From PALSA-894 sp963734185 (lineage in GTDB: Bacteria; Pseudomonadota; Alphaproteobacteria; Rhizobiales; Xanthobacteraceae): a DNA stretch of 64,000 bases. Both the position numbers and the translations under genes were made by a program. Numbering within the stretch: the stretch's first letter is position 1; every line of letters begins with the position of its first letter. Shown here piece after piece: positions 33,055 through 41,544 of this stretch. The notes beneath the pieces are model-generated. The model worked only from the letters and a program-made list of their open reading frames with translations. It made no database searches and was not told the origin of the DNA. Where the stretch lies: contig CAVTGA010000002.1 of NCBI GenBank assembly GCA_963734185.1, forward strand, positions 2,728,001 to 2,792,000, written 5' to 3'.

Positions 33055-34256
33055 GCGCGAGCGCGAAAGCGGGTGCGACGTCGACCGCGGTGCGCCGCGA
33101 CGAACGCAAAGGGATGGCGGTCGCTTGCGGCGCGCATGCGCTGCACGACGGCTATGCCGACGTCCTCTACGTCATGCTGCCGATCTGGCAGGCCGAGTTC
33201 GGCCTGAGCTACGCGGCGGTCGGCCTGCTGCGTGGCGTCTTCAGCGGCGCCATGGCGAGCTTCCAGATCCCGGCAAGCCTTCTCGCCGAGCGGCTTGGCG
33301 TCCCCGCGGTGCTGGCGGTCGGGACGGCGCTCGCCGGGCTCGGCTATTGCCTGGTGGCGCTGTCGACCGGCTATGCCTCCCTCATCGCGTTGCTGTTCAT
33401 CGCGGGCTTGGGCTCCAGCGTGCAGCACCCGCTCGCGTCCGCGCTGGTGGCCAGCCTGTTCGCTGGCGCGCGCTCGATCACCGCGCTCGGCACCTACAAT
33501 TTCGCCGGCGACGTCGGCAAGATGGCGCTGCCGGCCGCCGCCGCACTGCTGATCGTCGTCATGCCGTGGCGGCCGGCATTGGCGCTGCTCGGCGCGCTCG
33601 GGCTGATCGCCGCGCTCTTGATCTTCGCACTGGCGCCGCGCCGGCACGAGACGACGGCTGAAACCGGGCAACGATCCGCGGCCCTGAACGGCACGATCGC
33701 GCCGTGGGGGTTTCCCGTCCTGCTCGCCATCGGGGTCATCGACAGCGCGACGCGCACCGGGTTCCTCACCTTCATGCCGTTCCTGCTCGCCGCCAAGGGC
33801 GCAAGCGTGCCGCTGATCGGGCTCGCGCTCACGCTGGTGTTCTTGGGCGGAGCCGTCGGCAAGCTCGTGTGCGCCTTCATCGGCGCGCGCATCGGCGTGC
33901 TGGCGACGGTGTGGCTGACCGAGGGGGCGACCGCCATCGCGATCGTCGCGCTCCTGCCGCTGCCGCTGGAAGCAGGGTTCGTGCTCCTGCCGCTGATCGG
34001 CATCGCGCTCAACGGCACCTCGTCGGTGCTGTACGGCTCGGTGCCGCTGTTCGCGCTGCCCGAGCGCCGCGCGCGCGCGTTCAGCATCTTCTATACCGGC
34101 ACCATCGGCTCGAGCGCGGTCGCGCCGATCCTGTACGGGTTGGTCGGCGATGCGCTCGGCCTGCCGGCGACGCTCGCGGTGGCGGCCGCGATCGTGCTTA
34201 CGACGCTGCCGCTCGCCCTCGCGCTCAAAGGGCCGCTGGCACGCGCCAGCGCATGA
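33051..34256 (+). CDS. MFS transporter (fosmidomycin-resistance-like)
   Basis: A 401-residue 12-helix carrier. ACGAHALHDGYADVLYVMLP, near the start, is typical of the Fsr-like branch. Its substrate is unknown; co-transcription with two MaoC enzymes suggests an organic acid or aromatic intermediate. The start at 33051 overlaps the previous stop. Confidence 0.8.
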   Translation: MSASAKAGATSTAVRRDERKGMAVACGAHALHDGYADVLYVMLPIWQAEFGLSYAAVGLLRGVFSGAMASFQIPASLLAERLGVPAVLAVGTALAGLGYCLVALSTGYASLIALLFIAGLGSSVQHPLASALVASLFAGARSITALGTYNFAGDVGKMALPAAAALLIVVMPWRPALALLGALGLIAALLIFALAPRRHETTAETGQRSAALNGTIAPWGFPVLLAIGVIDSATRTGFLTFMPFLLAAKGASVPLIGLALTLVFLGGAVGKLVCAFIGARIGVLATVWLTEGATAIAIVALLPLPLEAGFVLLPLIGIALNGTSSVLYGSVPLFALPERRARAFSIFYTGTIGSSAVAPILYGLVGDALGLPATLAVAAAIVLTTLPLALALKGPLARASA

Positions 34257-34402
34257 TCCGGGACGCGCTTGGTTGACGGTTCGTCAATGCCGATTGCGCG
34301 TTTTTGGGTGTTGCGGCGAGAGACCATCCATCATGGCGGCACGCCGGACCACAGGCTTAACAACTCGGGAACGAAATTGGTCGAATGTTCGCGGCAAATT
34401 CC

Positions 34403-34507
34403 AGCGCATGATCCGTTCAGATTGAATCGGATCATGCTCTGGATTCCTTACGTGGTCGCGTTTGTCTCACGGCGAACCGCTGCACACTTCGCCGGAAAAC
34501 GCTCTAG
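34403..34507. repeat. Two palindromic repeats before the PilZ gene
   Basis: AGCGCATGATCC...GGATCATGCTCT (34403-34440) and CGCGTTT...GAAAACGCTCTAG (34457-34507), both related to the families at 15346 and 15614. They lie just before the PilZ start at 34523. Confidence 0.6.
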
Positions 34508-34522
34508 CCGAGGACCGCCATC

Positions 34523-34768
34523 ATGGACGAACGGCGTAAGAAGCCGCGCATGCGGGCCCTGAAGTCGGGCAAGATCATCTTCAACCTGCGCTCGTGCGTG
34601 GTCGATTGCACGGTGCGCAATCTCACCGGCGAGGGTGCGCTCCTGGTCGTGCCGAGCCTGGTCGGGATTCCCGACAGCTTCGAACTGGTCGTGGCGCCCG
34701 ATCAGGCGCGCCGCAACTGCCGCGTGACCTGGCGCGGCGAAGGCCGGCTCGGCGTGACGTTCGGCTGA
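34523..34768 (+). CDS. PilZ-domain protein, putative cyclic-di-GMP receptor
   Basis: An 81-residue PilZ domain, MDERRKKPRMRALKSGKIIF, with the RxxxR-type start and a core VVDCTVRNLTGEGALL (a variant of D/NxSxxG, here N-x-T-G-E-G). PilZ proteins bind cyclic-di-GMP and control motility, polysaccharide or cell cycle. The short single-domain form is common in this group. Confidence 0.82.
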   Translation: MDERRKKPRMRALKSGKIIFNLRSCVVDCTVRNLTGEGALLVVPSLVGIPDSFELVVAPDQARRNCRVTWRGEGRLGVTFG

Positions 34769-34773
34769 TTCTG

Positions 34774-34926
34774 TAGGGTGGGCAAAGGCGCGGCATCCGG
34801 GCTGCCATGGTTGCGCTCAAACCGTGCGCGCCGTGCCCACGCGAACGGCTCAAACGCGTGGGCAAAAGCGCGCGAACTCTGTGCCTCATGTCTGACCACC
34901 GGTGCGCGCGCCTTTGCCCACCCTAC
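34774..34926. repeat. GTAGGGTGGGCAAAGGCGC inverted repeat
   Basis: The left arm GTAGGGTGGGCAAAGGCGC and right arm GCGCGCCTTTGCCCACCCTA are inverted. Two inner arms (GCCCACGCGAACG-type) also pair. Long-spaced members of the same family lie at 47700-47836 and 60323-60479. The right arm reaches the stop of the YihY gene. Confidence 0.7.
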
Positions 34927-35996
34927 GATTTCACCGCCAATTCATGCTCGATCTCGGAATTGAGCTCGGCGCCGAGCAGAACCACGATGGTCGAGACCCA
35001 CATCCACATCATCAGGCCGATGGCCGCGCCGAGCGAGCCGTAGGTCGCGTCGTAGTTGGCGAAACTCGCCAGATACCAGGAGAATAGCCCCGACGCAGCA
35101 AGCCAGATCAGCGCCGCCGCGACGGCGCCGACGGCAAGCCAGCGCCATTGCGGGCGCGCGTGGCAAGGGCCGAACCGGTAGAGCAGCGCAAGGCTGCCGG
35201 CGACCAGCACGAACAGCAGCGGCCAGCGCAGCGCGGCGAGGATCGCGGCGCCGGCGGTCGCGACGCCGAACATGGCGAAGATCACCGGGACCACCACCAC
35301 CGCGCCGATCGCCACCAGCGCGCCGACGATGGCGGCGAGCGTGAACGCCAGCGACAGCGCATTGAGCTGCAGAAAGCCGCGCCGTTCCTTGACGCCATAG
35401 GCGACGTTGAGCGCGTCGATGATCGCCTTCATGCCGGCATTGGCGCTCCACAGCGCGAGCGCGAGGCTGAGCACGAAGGCGAGGCTCAATTTCGTATCGC
35501 CTTTCGCGGTGAGGCGTGCGACCTGCTCGCCGATGATGTCGACGGCCGCCGCAGGGAGGACGCCGGATAGAAGCGACAGGTGCTCGCCGACCGTCGAGAC
35601 CTTGGCGAACAGTCCGTAGAGCGACACGAGCGCGGTGATCGCGGGGAATAGCGCGAGCAGCCCGAGAAACACCACGCCGGCCGCGACGGCGAGCAGCCGA
35701 CCCTCGCCGATCTGCTGATAGGTGCGGACCAGGATCGCCTTCCAGCTCGACAACGGAATCTGCCAGGGCAGTGTCGGAATTGGAGGACGAGCCGGCCGTT
35801 GCGTCGACGCGCCTGGTCGGTCCGGCGCCTCGCGTTCAATACGGCTCAACGCCAGCCCAGCGGCGCGTTGCAGGCGCGCCCTCCGTACCCGGCGGACCGC
35901 GCGATAATCGACGATCTCGCGTGTAAGCCCGGCGACGATCAGCGCGGCCGATCCAGGCAGCGGCAGCAGCGGAAGCCGAGTGGGAAAACCGTGCAT
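34923..35996 (-). CDS. YihY/BrkB-family inner membrane protein
   Basis: A 357-residue protein with about six helices. The YihY domain begins near WKAILVRTYQQIGEGRLLAV and includes LFPAITALVSLYGLF, LWSANAGMKAIIDALNVAYG and MWMWVSTIVVLLGAELNSEIEHE, which are characteristic of the family (formerly called RNase BN). The N-terminal 90 residues are basic and proline-rich. The function is unknown. Confidence 0.83.
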   Translation of the reverse strand: MHGFPTRLPLLPLPGSAALIVAGLTREIVDYRAVRRVRRARLQRAAGLALSRIEREAPDRPGASTQRPARPPIPTLPWQIPLSSWKAILVRTYQQIGEGRLLAVAAGVVFLGLLALFPAITALVSLYGLFAKVSTVGEHLSLLSGVLPAAAVDIIGEQVARLTAKGDTKLSLAFVLSLALALWSANAGMKAIIDALNVAYGVKERRGFLQLNALSLAFTLAAIVGALVAIGAVVVVPVIFAMFGVATAGAAILAALRWPLLFVLVAGSLALLYRFGPCHARPQWRWLAVGAVAAALIWLAASGLFSWYLASFANYDATYGSLGAAIGLMMWMWVSTIVVLLGAELNSEIEHELAVKS

Positions 35997-36010
35997 GTCG
36001 GGCTGCGCGA

Positions 36011-36220
36011 TCAGGTCTGGGTTCGCTTGTGGCGGTCGTGCAGGAACTTGGCGAGCATTTCCCGCAGGCTTTCGTCGCGCTCGGTGCGATGGCCGATGCG
36101 CACCGCATGCTCGAAAAGCTGCTCCTGCACGGCGCGCGGCAGCTCCGCCCAGTTGTGCAGGGCGGCTGTTCCCAGGAGCGCGACGACGCGACCGTCATCG
36201 AGTTGCAGTTCCGCCGGCAT
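36011..36220 (-). CDS. Small conserved hypothetical protein
   Basis: A 69-residue soluble protein, MPAELQLDDGRVVALLGTAA, ending LREMLAKFLHDRHKRTQT. It lies between ku and the YihY gene on the same strand, with gaps of 11 and 14 bases, so it is probably co-transcribed. No function is recognised. Confidence 0.6.
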   Translation of the reverse strand: MPAELQLDDGRVVALLGTAALHNWAELPRAVQEQLFEHAVRIGHRTERDESLREMLAKFLHDRHKRTQT

Positions 36221-36231
36221 GTGTCCCCTCC

Positions 36232-37071
36232 TTACGCCGCCTTCCGCGTCCGCTTGGCGCCGGTCCGCTTCCCGCGCCCGCCTGCGCTCTTGCCGCCCCG
36301 CTTGATGCTCTGCCGCAGCGCATCCATCAGGTTGATGACGTTGTCGCCCGCGGGCGCTTCCTTGGGGGCCTCGATCGGCTTGCCTTTGGCCTTGCGCCGC
36401 ACCAGGGCCTTCAGCGAGGTCTCATAACGATCCTTGAATCTCGACGGGTCGAAATGCCCGGCCTTGGTGTCGAGGATATGCGCGGCGAGCCGCACCATGT
36501 CCTGCGGCGCCTTGCGGCTGCGGATGTCGCCGAAAAAGGGCTTCGACGGCCGCAGCTCGTACGGATAGCGCAGCACGATGCCGAGCATTCCCTTGTCGAA
36601 CGGCTGGATCGCGATGACGTGCTCGCGGTGCCCCATGACGATGCGCGCGAGCGCCACCCTGTCCTTGTCGCGCATGGCGTCGCGGATGACGCTGAACGCC
36701 TCATCGGCGGCCGCGCCGTCGGGCACGATGTAGTAGGGCTTCTCGATATAGCGCTCGTCGATCTCGTCCTTCGGCACGAAGGTGTCGATCTCGATCGTGT
36801 GCGTGCTGTCGAGCTGGACCGCTTCGAGTTCGTCTTCCTCGATCGCGACGTAGCGCCCCTTGGTCAGCTCGTAGCCGCGCCCCTTGTGCTCCCGGTCGAC
36901 GACGCGGCCGGTCTCCTCGTCGATCATCTGCTGGCGCAGGCGATTTCCGGTCCGGGTGTTGATCTGGTGGAAATGCGTCTTCTCCGCCTGCGTCGCCGCC
37001 GGATAGAGCAGCACGGGACAAGAGACGAGCGAAAGCTTGAGGTAGCCTTTCCAATAGGGACGCGGCGCCAT
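36232..37071 (-). CDS. ku: Non-homologous end joining protein Ku
   Basis: A 279-residue bacterial Ku, which binds DNA ends and recruits LigD. It begins MAPRPYWKGYLKLSLVSCPV and contains FHQINTRTGNRLRQQMID and YYIVPDGAAADEAFSVIRDA. The C-terminal tail is Lys/Arg/Gly-rich (KRGGKSAGGRGKRTGAKRTR), typical of Ku. No ligD is adjacent in this window. The start at 37071 removes an unlikely upstream extension. Confidence 0.92.
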   Translation of the reverse strand: MAPRPYWKGYLKLSLVSCPVLLYPAATQAEKTHFHQINTRTGNRLRQQMIDEETGRVVDREHKGRGYELTKGRYVAIEEDELEAVQLDSTHTIEIDTFVPKDEIDERYIEKPYYIVPDGAAADEAFSVIRDAMRDKDRVALARIVMGHREHVIAIQPFDKGMLGIVLRYPYELRPSKPFFGDIRSRKAPQDMVRLAAHILDTKAGHFDPSRFKDRYETSLKALVRRKAKGKPIEAPKEAPAGDNVINLMDALRQSIKRGGKSAGGRGKRTGAKRTRKAA

Positions 37072-37132
37072 CGGCGTTGCTCCGATCACGGTGATCGGTG
37101 AACGACGCAGATGGAACTTTGGTTCCGCGCCG

Positions 37133-37450
37133 CTATCGGCCGGCACAACTCTGCGCGACCGCCTTTGCGTCGCTGATCGCACCGTCCATCTGGCCCACGT
37201 CGGCGTCGCGCTCGCGGCCGGTCTTGCAGCGGGCGAAAACCTCGCGCGCTCGGCTCATGACCTCGATATGGCTCCGATAGGCGGCGCAGCGCGTATCGGG
37301 GCCTGCCTGCGCTATTCCCTTGATGCGCACCAGTGTCCGCACCAGGCCGGTCTCGGTCGCGGCGAGCTCGCGCGCACAGGTCGGCGTGGCGGCCTGCAGG
37401 GGCGAGGCCGCAACCATGACGGCGGTCAGTGCAAGGACAAGCGCACGCAT
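37133..37450 (-). CDS. Small exported hypothetical protein
   Basis: A 105-residue protein with a signal peptide (MRALVLALTAVMVAASPLQA) and four cysteines in the mature part, including PTCARELAAT and VAQSCAGR, which could form disulfides. Just upstream of its start is an array of four 15-base repeats. The function is unknown. Confidence 0.6.
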   Translation of the reverse strand: MRALVLALTAVMVAASPLQAATPTCARELAATETGLVRTLVRIKGIAQAGPDTRCAAYRSHIEVMSRAREVFARCKTGRERDADVGQMDGAISDAKAVAQSCAGR

Positions 37451-37467
37451 GAGAATCTCCGTCGACA

Positions 37468-37525
37468 CTTGGTCGCCAAGCACTTGGTCGCCAAGCACTT
37501 GGTCGCCAAGCACTTGGTCGCCAAG
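37468..37525. repeat. Four tandem near-palindromic 15-base repeats
   Basis: CTTGGTCGCCAAG occurs four times at an exact 15-base period (37468, 37483, 37498, 37513), joined by CA. Each copy is a near-palindrome (CTTGG/CCAAG). The array starts 17 bases upstream of the start codon of the exported protein at 37450, so it may be a cooperative operator. Confidence 0.75.
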
Positions 37526-37703
37526 TCGGCACCCGAGGTTCAGCGTCGATACGGTCCGACCCGGGTCGCGGTTTCGGGCCATCGGTTCCGTGAAAAATCG
37601 GCGACGCAATGCAGATATGCACGATGCGCGTGATCGGTTCCGCCGAATGCGGCACTTTTGCGCGCGCGGATCGTTATCGCCCCGATACTGACAGGAGGCG
37701 ACC

Positions 37704-38045
37704 ATGCGCATCCGCAATGGAGTGGCGGCGTTCGCCCTTTGGCTATCGATGAGTGGCGCCGGGGCGCAGGACAGGGTCATCGTGGGCGAAGCCGTCGAGC
37801 TGACGCCCGCGCAACGGACAGTCATCTACCGTTATGTGACGCTGGAGCCGCGCATCGTTCCGGCCCCCGAAGTACCACTCGTGCTTGGCGCTCCCGTGCT
37901 CGGCGCGCCCGACCTGCGCGACCTGCCGCAGGCCGTCGTCGAGGAAGTCCCGGCCGTGCGGCCGTACCGCTACGCGGTGGTCGAAGGCCAGGTGGTGCTG
38001 GTCGATCCGATGACCAACCGGGTGATCGGCATCATTCGCGAGTAG
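37704..38045 (+). CDS. Exported DUF1236-like protein
   Basis: A 113-residue protein with a signal peptide ending in GAGAQ. The mature part (LTPAQRTVIYRYVTLEP) and the C-terminal VRPYRYAVVEGQVVLVDPMT resemble DUF1236 proteins, which are abundant, secreted and uncharacterised in Bradyrhizobiaceae. GGAGGCGACC precedes the start. Its end overlaps the convergent gene by 14 bases. Confidence 0.75.
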   Translation: MRIRNGVAAFALWLSMSGAGAQDRVIVGEAVELTPAQRTVIYRYVTLEPRIVPAPEVPLVLGAPVLGAPDLRDLPQAVVEEVPAVRPYRYAVVEGQVVLVDPMTNRVIGIIRE

Positions 38046-38430
38046 ATTGCTTGGTCGGATCCCTGACCCACTTGTTCACCGCGGTGGGAAGCACGTCGAG
38101 ATATGGCCCCATGAAGAAGGCTTCCCCGCTGCCTTCGCCGAAGTAGCGGTCGTGGGCGTCGATCATGGCGCGCACGGCCTCGACGCAGGCCGGCATGGAA
38201 TCGACGATCAAGTCGCCGAGCCCGCTGCCATCGACATGAAAGCGCCGGTCGGCGCTGACCGCGCGGGCAATGCACTCGGTTGCCGAACGCACCAGCGGCT
38301 GCATGGCCGCGCTCCGCTGCTGCAGCGACATGTGTTGCTTCGGTGCAACGGGGCCCGACAGCGTGTCGAGCGAAGGGTCGGTCGCCACGGTCACGAGCAG
38401 CGACATGGCTAGAAGCGGCGCGATGATCAT
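38032..38430 (-). CDS. Exported hypothetical protein
   Basis: A 132-residue protein with an N-terminal hydrophobic segment (MIIAPLLAMSLLVTVA) that may be a signal peptide. The mature part holds TECIARAVSADRRFHVDGSG and MPACVEAVRAMIDAHDRYFG, with two cysteines. It overlaps the DUF1236-like gene tail to tail. The function is unknown. Confidence 0.6.
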   Translation of the reverse strand: MIIAPLLAMSLLVTVATDPSLDTLSGPVAPKQHMSLQQRSAAMQPLVRSATECIARAVSADRRFHVDGSGLGDLIVDSMPACVEAVRAMIDAHDRYFGEGSGEAFFMGPYLDVLPTAVNKWVRDPTKQSTRE

Positions 38431-38643
38431 TGAATCTCCCCCAACCCCCGTACGAATCCTAGCCTATTCGCCCGGGGAGCCGTATCCGCAATAGTCCGCA
38501 GGGTGGGGCGTGGGCGCCGGATTGCCGCCCGGTTGTGGATTGCCGGCAACAGATGGAACCCGAATGGCTGCGTCGGCGTTCGGCGTCATGAACCAGAACC
38601 CGTTTCGCCGCGACCAACGAGCGGGAAGGATTGGGAGGGGACC

Positions 38644-38808
38644 GTGGCCGACCGTCGCAGCCTGGGAATTCTCGGCTTTCTGTTCGGCGGCGTCACCGCT
38701 GCCGTCATGCTGGTTGCCGTCGTGATGGTGAAGCATCACATCGACGGGCGCGCGCTGGAGAGCGGACGCCTGCCGGTCGTGGCGGCGCTCCAGCCGGTCA
38801 TCCGCTGA
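38644..38808 (+). CDS. Small single-pass membrane protein
   Basis: A 54-residue protein from a GTG start: MADRRSLGILGFLFGGVTAA, then a helix into VMLVAVVMVKHHIDGRALES. It has one clear transmembrane helix. GGGAGGGG lies just upstream at the right spacing, which supports translation. The function is unknown. Confidence 0.6.
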   Translation: MADRRSLGILGFLFGGVTAAVMLVAVVMVKHHIDGRALESGRLPVVAALQPVIR

Positions 38809-38871
38809 ATGCTGCGCCCGGCTGGGTGACCCGGGAGGCCGCAACCGGCCTTGCGCGTTTCCCGGCGTGCG

Positions 38872-39399
38872 TTACTGCCCTTTCATCTTCCCGTAGCTGA
38901 AGACGAAATCCTGGTTGGACGGCAGCGGCTTGTGGCATTCGAAGCAGGCGGTGAGCTTGGCGTTGGCGTTCACCTGCTTGGCTGCCGTGAATGCCTGATA
39001 TTCCCACTCGCCGTTGCGGATGTTGTCGGGGTACTCGGTTCCCCAGCCGGTGCGCTTCTCCATCACCGTGTAGGCGAGCAGGTCGCCCTTGAGGAAGCGG
39101 CCGTTGGCGTCCTTCACCGGATTGCCCTGCGGGTCGAGCTGGGCGCGATATTGAACCAGCGTGATGACGGTGCCGCTCGGCAACGGCTCGCCCTTCTTGG
39201 CGGCATCGACCGCGGCCGGCGGCGAGACGTACAGTTCGCGATACTGCTTGTTGTCGGCCCGATCGACGGTGGTATAGAGCACGCCCTTGGCGTAATTCTC
39301 GGGGAACACCACTTTGTCGCCTCCGGCGCGCACCATGGCCGCCGACGTGATCAAAGCTCCGACCGCGGCTGCGAGCACCGCAGACATGCCGAATTTCAT
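38872..39399 (-). CDS. Cytochrome P460 family protein
   Basis: A 175-residue exported protein with a signal peptide (MKFGMSAVLAAAVGALITSA) and one c-type haem motif CFECHK near the C-terminus. The middle reads FPENYAKGVLYTTVDRADNK and EYPDNIRNGEWEYQAF, typical of P460-like proteins, some of which oxidise hydroxylamine or NO. Whether the Lys cross-link of true P460 exists cannot be judged here. Gap of 167 bases to the upstream gene. Confidence 0.82.
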   Translation of the reverse strand: MKFGMSAVLAAAVGALITSAAMVRAGGDKVVFPENYAKGVLYTTVDRADNKQYRELYVSPPAAVDAAKKGEPLPSGTVITLVQYRAQLDPQGNPVKDANGRFLKGDLLAYTVMEKRTGWGTEYPDNIRNGEWEYQAFTAAKQVNANAKLTACFECHKPLPSNQDFVFSYGKMKGQ

Positions 39400-39566
39400 G
39401 ACAGCCTCCCTCCATGCGGCCCAAGCCGTCGCATCGGACGGCCGGGGCTCGTGCGTTCCGCGGGCCGAAATTACCCGCGCAGACAGCCCTAAACTATTCT
39501 CACGGATTTGCCCGCTCGCGCGTAACAAGACGGTGAAGGGGCGCTCCGCGGTGCGAAACCGGCAGC

Positions 39567-40085
39567 TCAGCAGCGGGTCACGGTCACGAGCCTCATGCCC
39601 CGCGGCGAGGGAACGCTGACGCGCTCCGAGCGGCAGATGGCGGGCGTGCCGTAACGGATCGAGACGCGGCGGAGCTGCTCCGGGTTCTGCTCGTCGGGCA
39701 CGTCGGCGACGACCGAGCCGGTGAGATCGGGCAATTCGGTCAGCAGCGCGGGATTGCCGTAATACACGCCTGCGCCGGCGGTGAAAGGCAGGCCGAAGCC
39801 CACCGCGCCCTTGAATTTGCGATGGTGCGGATGGTGATGCGCGGCGATGTGATGGCGCCGATGACCGGCGTGCGGTTGCGGCGAATGGTGAACGACATGC
39901 GCCCGATGTGCAGACGCCGGCATGACGCGCGGACCAACGAACGGGCGTATCACGGGACGCAGGGGCACCCCGATGTGGATGGCCCGCACCGGCGCCATTC
40001 CGCGCGGCTTGGCCATGGTTTGCTGCGGCGCGATCGCCGCGGCGGTCAGGACGGCGATCGCCAACGCCAAAGGGGCGCACTTCAT
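39567..40085 (-). CDS. His-rich exported hypothetical protein
   Basis: A 172-residue protein with a signal peptide (MKCAPLALAIAVLTAAAIAP) and a histidine-rich centre (HAGHRRHHIAAHHHPHHRKF) that could bind metal. A glycine-rich segment GFGLPFTAGAGVYYG and a C-terminal RYGTPAICRSERVSV follow, with one pair of cysteines near the end. The function is unknown. Confidence 0.62.
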   Translation of the reverse strand: MKCAPLALAIAVLTAAAIAPQQTMAKPRGMAPVRAIHIGVPLRPVIRPFVGPRVMPASAHRAHVVHHSPQPHAGHRRHHIAAHHHPHHRKFKGAVGFGLPFTAGAGVYYGNPALLTELPDLTGSVVADVPDEQNPEQLRRVSIRYGTPAICRSERVSVPSPRGMRLVTVTRC

Positions 40086-40253
40086 GACGCGTTGCTCCAC
40101 CACCTCCTCTTGCGCCGCAGCTGCGATGCTAGACAGCCATGAATTCGCTGTCGATCGGCCCATTGGCATCATTGTTAACGGACGCGGCCGGATGGAACCG
40201 AGCGGCCGGGCAAGCCGTTTAAGTCGCGCCAGGGGATCAAAAAGGAGGCGATC

Positions 40254-40835
40254 ATGCGCGCCCGTCTGATCAGCGTTGCGGTGTTGTCGTTGGCCCTCAG
40301 CGGCGGCTTTGCCGTTGCTCAGAACACCGGCGCCACGAGCGACATCAAGGCGCAGGACTCGGTGCCGCCCGGTCCGAGCCCCTCGCACCCGGACCAGAAC
40401 GCCAAGCAGGAGCCGAGCTCCAAGATCCCCGGGACCAATCCGGAGCCCGAAGCGCTGGCCAACGGCGCCCTCACGGCCCCCGGCGCGCCCGCCGACATCG
40501 ATACCGTTCCGGCCAAGTTCTCCGCCCAGAACGCCGCCGACGACAAGCTGCCGATCTCGGCCTACACGTTGAAGCAGCTCAGCGGCGAGCAGCGCAAGGC
40601 GATCTTCGAGGCGATCCGCAAATCGCCGTCGCAGCCGATTCCGTCCGGCATCGCCAATGTCGGCGCCGCCCAGGTCGGGACCGAACTGTCGAACGTGATC
40701 GCGCTGCACGCGATGCCCGAGGGTTTGGGCGCTGAACTGTCGCAGCTCCAGCCCTACAAGTACGTCAAGGCCGGCGAGAAGGTGTTGGTGGTCGAGCCGA
40801 ACAACATGATGGTGGTCGGCGTCTTTGCGCAGTAG
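40254..40835 (+). CDS. Exported DUF1236-like protein, longer form
   Basis: A 193-residue secreted protein (signal peptide ending in AVAQ). A Pro/Ser/Asn-rich linker is followed by LPISAYTLKQLSGEQRKAIF and a C-terminal PYKYVKAGEKVLVVEPNNMM, which resembles the last part of the protein at 37704. The AAGGAGG ribosome site precedes the start at 40254. The function is unknown. Confidence 0.68.
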   Translation: MRARLISVAVLSLALSGGFAVAQNTGATSDIKAQDSVPPGPSPSHPDQNAKQEPSSKIPGTNPEPEALANGALTAPGAPADIDTVPAKFSAQNAADDKLPISAYTLKQLSGEQRKAIFEAIRKSPSQPIPSGIANVGAAQVGTELSNVIALHAMPEGLGAELSQLQPYKYVKAGEKVLVVEPNNMMVVGVFAQ

Positions 40836-40853
40836 CACAGACGTGAGGGTGTC

Positions 40854-41003
40854 ATGGCGATAGCGAGCTTCGGAACGTCGCGGGCGCCTTCGCTGGCGCA
40901 CCGCGCCGTCCTCGCGGTCTTCAACGTCGCCGTCACCTTTGCGGTCGTCGTTCTCATCGTCGTCACCGTCGTGCGCACGGCATTCACTGGCCGCGCGGCC
41001 TGA
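40854..41003 (+). CDS. Small membrane protein (49 residues)
   Basis: MAIASFGTSRAPSLAHRAVL, then a helix AVFNVAVTFAVVVLIVVTVV and a short basic end. The start is preceded by GAGGG. It lies 18 bases after the DUF1236-like gene, so it is probably co-transcribed. It has one transmembrane helix and no known function. Confidence 0.5.
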   Translation: MAIASFGTSRAPSLAHRAVLAVFNVAVTFAVVVLIVVTVVRTAFTGRAA

Positions 41004-41028
41004 ACGCGACGCCACTGCGGTGCCTCCT

Positions 41029-41394
41029 CTATGCGCGCTCGCTGCGCACGACGCCGATCGCGTCCTTCCACTGCGCCATGCCATCGGTGATGAGCTTGAC
41101 CGAACTCATGGCCGCCTGGCTGAGGTGCGCATAGCCGGCGACCTCGCGCTGCACCCGCTCACCCTCGGCCTGCAGCACGTCGCGCACGTTCTGCAGTTCG
41201 CCGATGAGGTGGTCGATCTCGTTGAGCGAATTGCCGGCGACACGCTGGATCAGCGAATTGACGTTGCTGGCGGCGAAATCGCCGTCCGGCTTGCGCAGGT
41301 GCGCGATGTCGCGGCGGATGAATTCGCGGATCTCGCCTTCCACCTCCGTGGCCGGCGCATGATCCTCGGCCCGTGCTGGTCTCATGGCATTCAT
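41029..41394 (-). CDS. Coiled-coil hypothetical protein
   Basis: A 121-residue, mostly helical soluble protein. It has AATEVEGEIREFIRRDIAHL-like charged helices, then NSLNEIDHLIGELQNVRDVL and VLQAEGERVQREVAGYAHL. No catalytic motif is seen. It is convergent with the small membrane protein gene, with a 25-base gap. Start at 41394, with a second Met three codons on. Confidence 0.6.
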   Translation of the reverse strand: MNAMRPARAEDHAPATEVEGEIREFIRRDIAHLRKPDGDFAASNVNSLIQRVAGNSLNEIDHLIGELQNVRDVLQAEGERVQREVAGYAHLSQAAMSSVKLITDGMAQWKDAIGVVRSERA

Positions 41395-41544
41395 GGAGTG
41401 TCCCCCGTTGCGTTTGGCGTTGCGCGGCCGCCCGACCGCACGGGGAATTGCGACACGCCAATTTGACGACTTGGCGGCCAATATGCGGCGATGAATCGAC
41501 GTCGCCGATTTGAATCGAATGCGCGCAAGGTTACGCGCGCAAGC

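Noticed and set aside
37468..37525. Four-copy 15-base array as a CRISPR
   Set aside because: The units abut with only two bases between, so there are no spacers, and no cas genes are present.
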